The notes under the pieces are model-generated. The model was not told the origin of the DNA. It searched no databases and saw only the letters and a program-made list of their open reading frames with translations. DNA of 13,276 nucleotides, taken from the NCBI GenBank assembly GCA_934569045.1, contig CAKTJX010000043.1:1-13276 (forward strand), given 5' to 3'. Positions 12,612-13,276 of this stretch are shown here, piece by piece. The stretch's first letter is position 1. Each line of letters starts with the position of its first letter. A program made the translations under genes and the position numbers. The stretch is from an uncultured Oscillospiraceae bacterium (lineage in GTDB: Bacteria > Bacillota > Clostridia > Oscillospirales > Oscillospiraceae).

Positions 12612-13115
12612 ATGCTGATTACCGCGAAAAGATTTTGTGACCTCTCGTTTGAAAAGCTCATGCAGGTCTATCGGGAGGACAACCGGAAAAATGGGGCATC
12701 CCGCTGGCCGGAGGAGCCGCCGGAGCGTCAGATCGCGCTGGCGGAGGATGCGTTCCGGGACTATCTGCTGGATGTGTTTTTTCGGACGGAAGAGGCGGTT
12801 TATCTCATCTGGGAGGAGGCGAGGCGCTATGTCAGCGCCCTGCGCCTGGAACCCTACCAGGACGGCTTTCTTCTGGAGGCCCTGGAGACCGCACCGGAGG
12901 AGCGGAGGAAGGGCTATGGCTCCGCCCTGGTTCGTCAGGCCCAGGCCTATCTGTGTGCCCAGGGAACCGCACCGCTCTATTCCCACGTCAGCCGGAGAAA
13001 CCGGGCTTCTCTGAAAACCCATTTTTCCTGCGGCTTCCAAAAGCGGCTGGACTGTGCCCGCCTGATTGATGGGAGCGTGGACAGCCGCTGTGTGACGCTG
13101 GTGTGGGAAAAATGA
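12612..13115 (+). CDS. GNAT family N-acetyltransferase, substrate unknown
   Basis: A 167-residue protein with a GNAT core. ETAPEERRKGYGSALVRQA (about 95-113) is the acetyl-CoA-binding motif with R-K-G-Y-G at its centre. The preceding strands (AVYLIWEEARRYVSALRLEPY) and the later SHVSRRNRASLKTHFSCGF, resembling the usual N-x-x-S-x-x-x-x-x-x-x-GF helix and strand, complete the fold. The N-terminal 50 residues are charged and not diagnostic. The ATG at 12612 follows AGGGCAGGGA by 7 bases and lies 16 bases after the tsaD stop; an open frame further upstream overlaps tsaD and has no ribosome site. It is not RimI-like and the substrate cannot be predicted. Position suggests it is the last gene of the cysS operon; no clear terminator follows it. 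Confidence 0.82.
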   Translation: MLITAKRFCDLSFEKLMQVYREDNRKNGASRWPEEPPERQIALAEDAFRDYLLDVFFRTEEAVYLIWEEARRYVSALRLEPYQDGFLLEALETAPEERRKGYGSALVRQAQAYLCAQGTAPLYSHVSRRNRASLKTHFSCGFQKRLDCARLIDGSVDSRCVTLVWEK

Positions 13116-13133
13116 AAAAAATCGCAAATTCCC

Positions 13134-13162
13134 TTGACAAAAAGCGCTTTCTGTAGTAATAT
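13134..13162 (+). promoter_or_regulatory. Promoter of the tRNA-Ser gene
   Basis: TTGACA (13134-13139), a 17-bp spacer and TAATAT (13157-13162). The start point would be near 13169, about 37 bases before the mature tRNA. It lies only 18 bases after the GNAT stop, with no terminator between, so the upstream operon may also read into the tRNA. Confidence 0.85.
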
Positions 13163-13205
13163 GTGGAAGCTGTCTTTCAGACGGCATGAAGCGGGTAATG
13201 CGCAT

Positions 13206-13276
13206 GGAGAAGTCGCGTAGCTGGCCGAGCGCGCACGATTGGAAATCGTGTATACCCCAAAAGGGTATCGAGGGTT
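13206..13276 (+). tRNA. tRNA-Ser (GGA anticodon), truncated by window end
   Basis: Acceptor strand GGAGAAG (13206-13212), then TC; a D arm with GCG (13215-13217), the loop TAGCTGGCCGAG and CGC; anticodon stem CACGA (13234-13238)/TCGTG (13246-13250) with the 7-base loop TTGGAAA and anticodon GGA at 13241-13243. A long variable arm follows (TACCCC-AAAA-GGGTA region, 13252-13268), the class II mark of serine and leucine tRNAs, and then GAGGGTT, the start of the T arm. The rest of the T arm and the 3' acceptor strand lie beyond the window. It reads UCC and UCU codons. Confidence 0.95.

Noticed and set aside
11588..12661. Minus-strand open frame of 357 codons opposite tsaD
   Set aside because: Shadow of tsaD with no motif or ribosome site.

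Overview
The window looks like a chromosomal segment from a GC-rich, anaerobic, gut-type Firmicute (class Clostridia, plausibly Oscillospirales/Ruminococcaceae-like). This rests on four things: citrate lyase next to a CitMHS-family citrate transporter, a cysteine T-box riboswitch ahead of cysS, a DUF2975/small-XRE gene pair, and a DNA polymerase I with a degenerate proofreading domain. The placement is inferred from gene content and style, not from a database search.

Layout. (1) 1-3275, citrate module: the last codons of an upstream gene (probably citE), citF, a strong terminator, a CitMHS transporter and a second terminator. Together these would import metal-citrate and cleave it to acetate and oxaloacetate. 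(2) 3310-5345, a self-contained three-gene operon with its own near-consensus promoter: a DUF2975 membrane protein, a 70-residue XRE/Cro-type regulator and a DUF4153/DUF4173-like polytopic membrane protein, ending at a hairpin shared with the convergent gene. Its biological role is unknown and it is the best candidate here for an undescribed system. (3) 5362-6799, minus strand: a monocistronic secreted lipoprotein with five bacterial SH3 domains joined by Thr/Ser-rich linkers, with its own promoter. (4) 6953-13115, plus strand: a sigma-A-type promoter, a complete Cys T-box (specifier UGC) and then cysS-polA-rimI-tsaD-GNAT. The first four genes are joined by three successive ATGA start/stop overlaps, and I see no internal terminator. 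(5) 13134-13276: a promoter and the first 71 bases of tRNA-Ser(GGA), cut by the window end.

How the genes work together. The citrate genes form a catabolic unit. The cysS operon combines translation (cysteinyl-tRNA synthetase, tRNA t6A modification by TsaD), protein N-terminal acetylation (RimI) and DNA repair/replication (PolA). If the T-box is the main promoter-proximal switch, expression of all of these would depend on the charging state of tRNA-Cys. No mobile element, CRISPR array or phage gene was seen. Most of the window is ordinary core genome; the less explained parts are the DUF2975-XRE-DUF4173 operon with its phased upstream repeats, and the T-box control of polA/tsaD.
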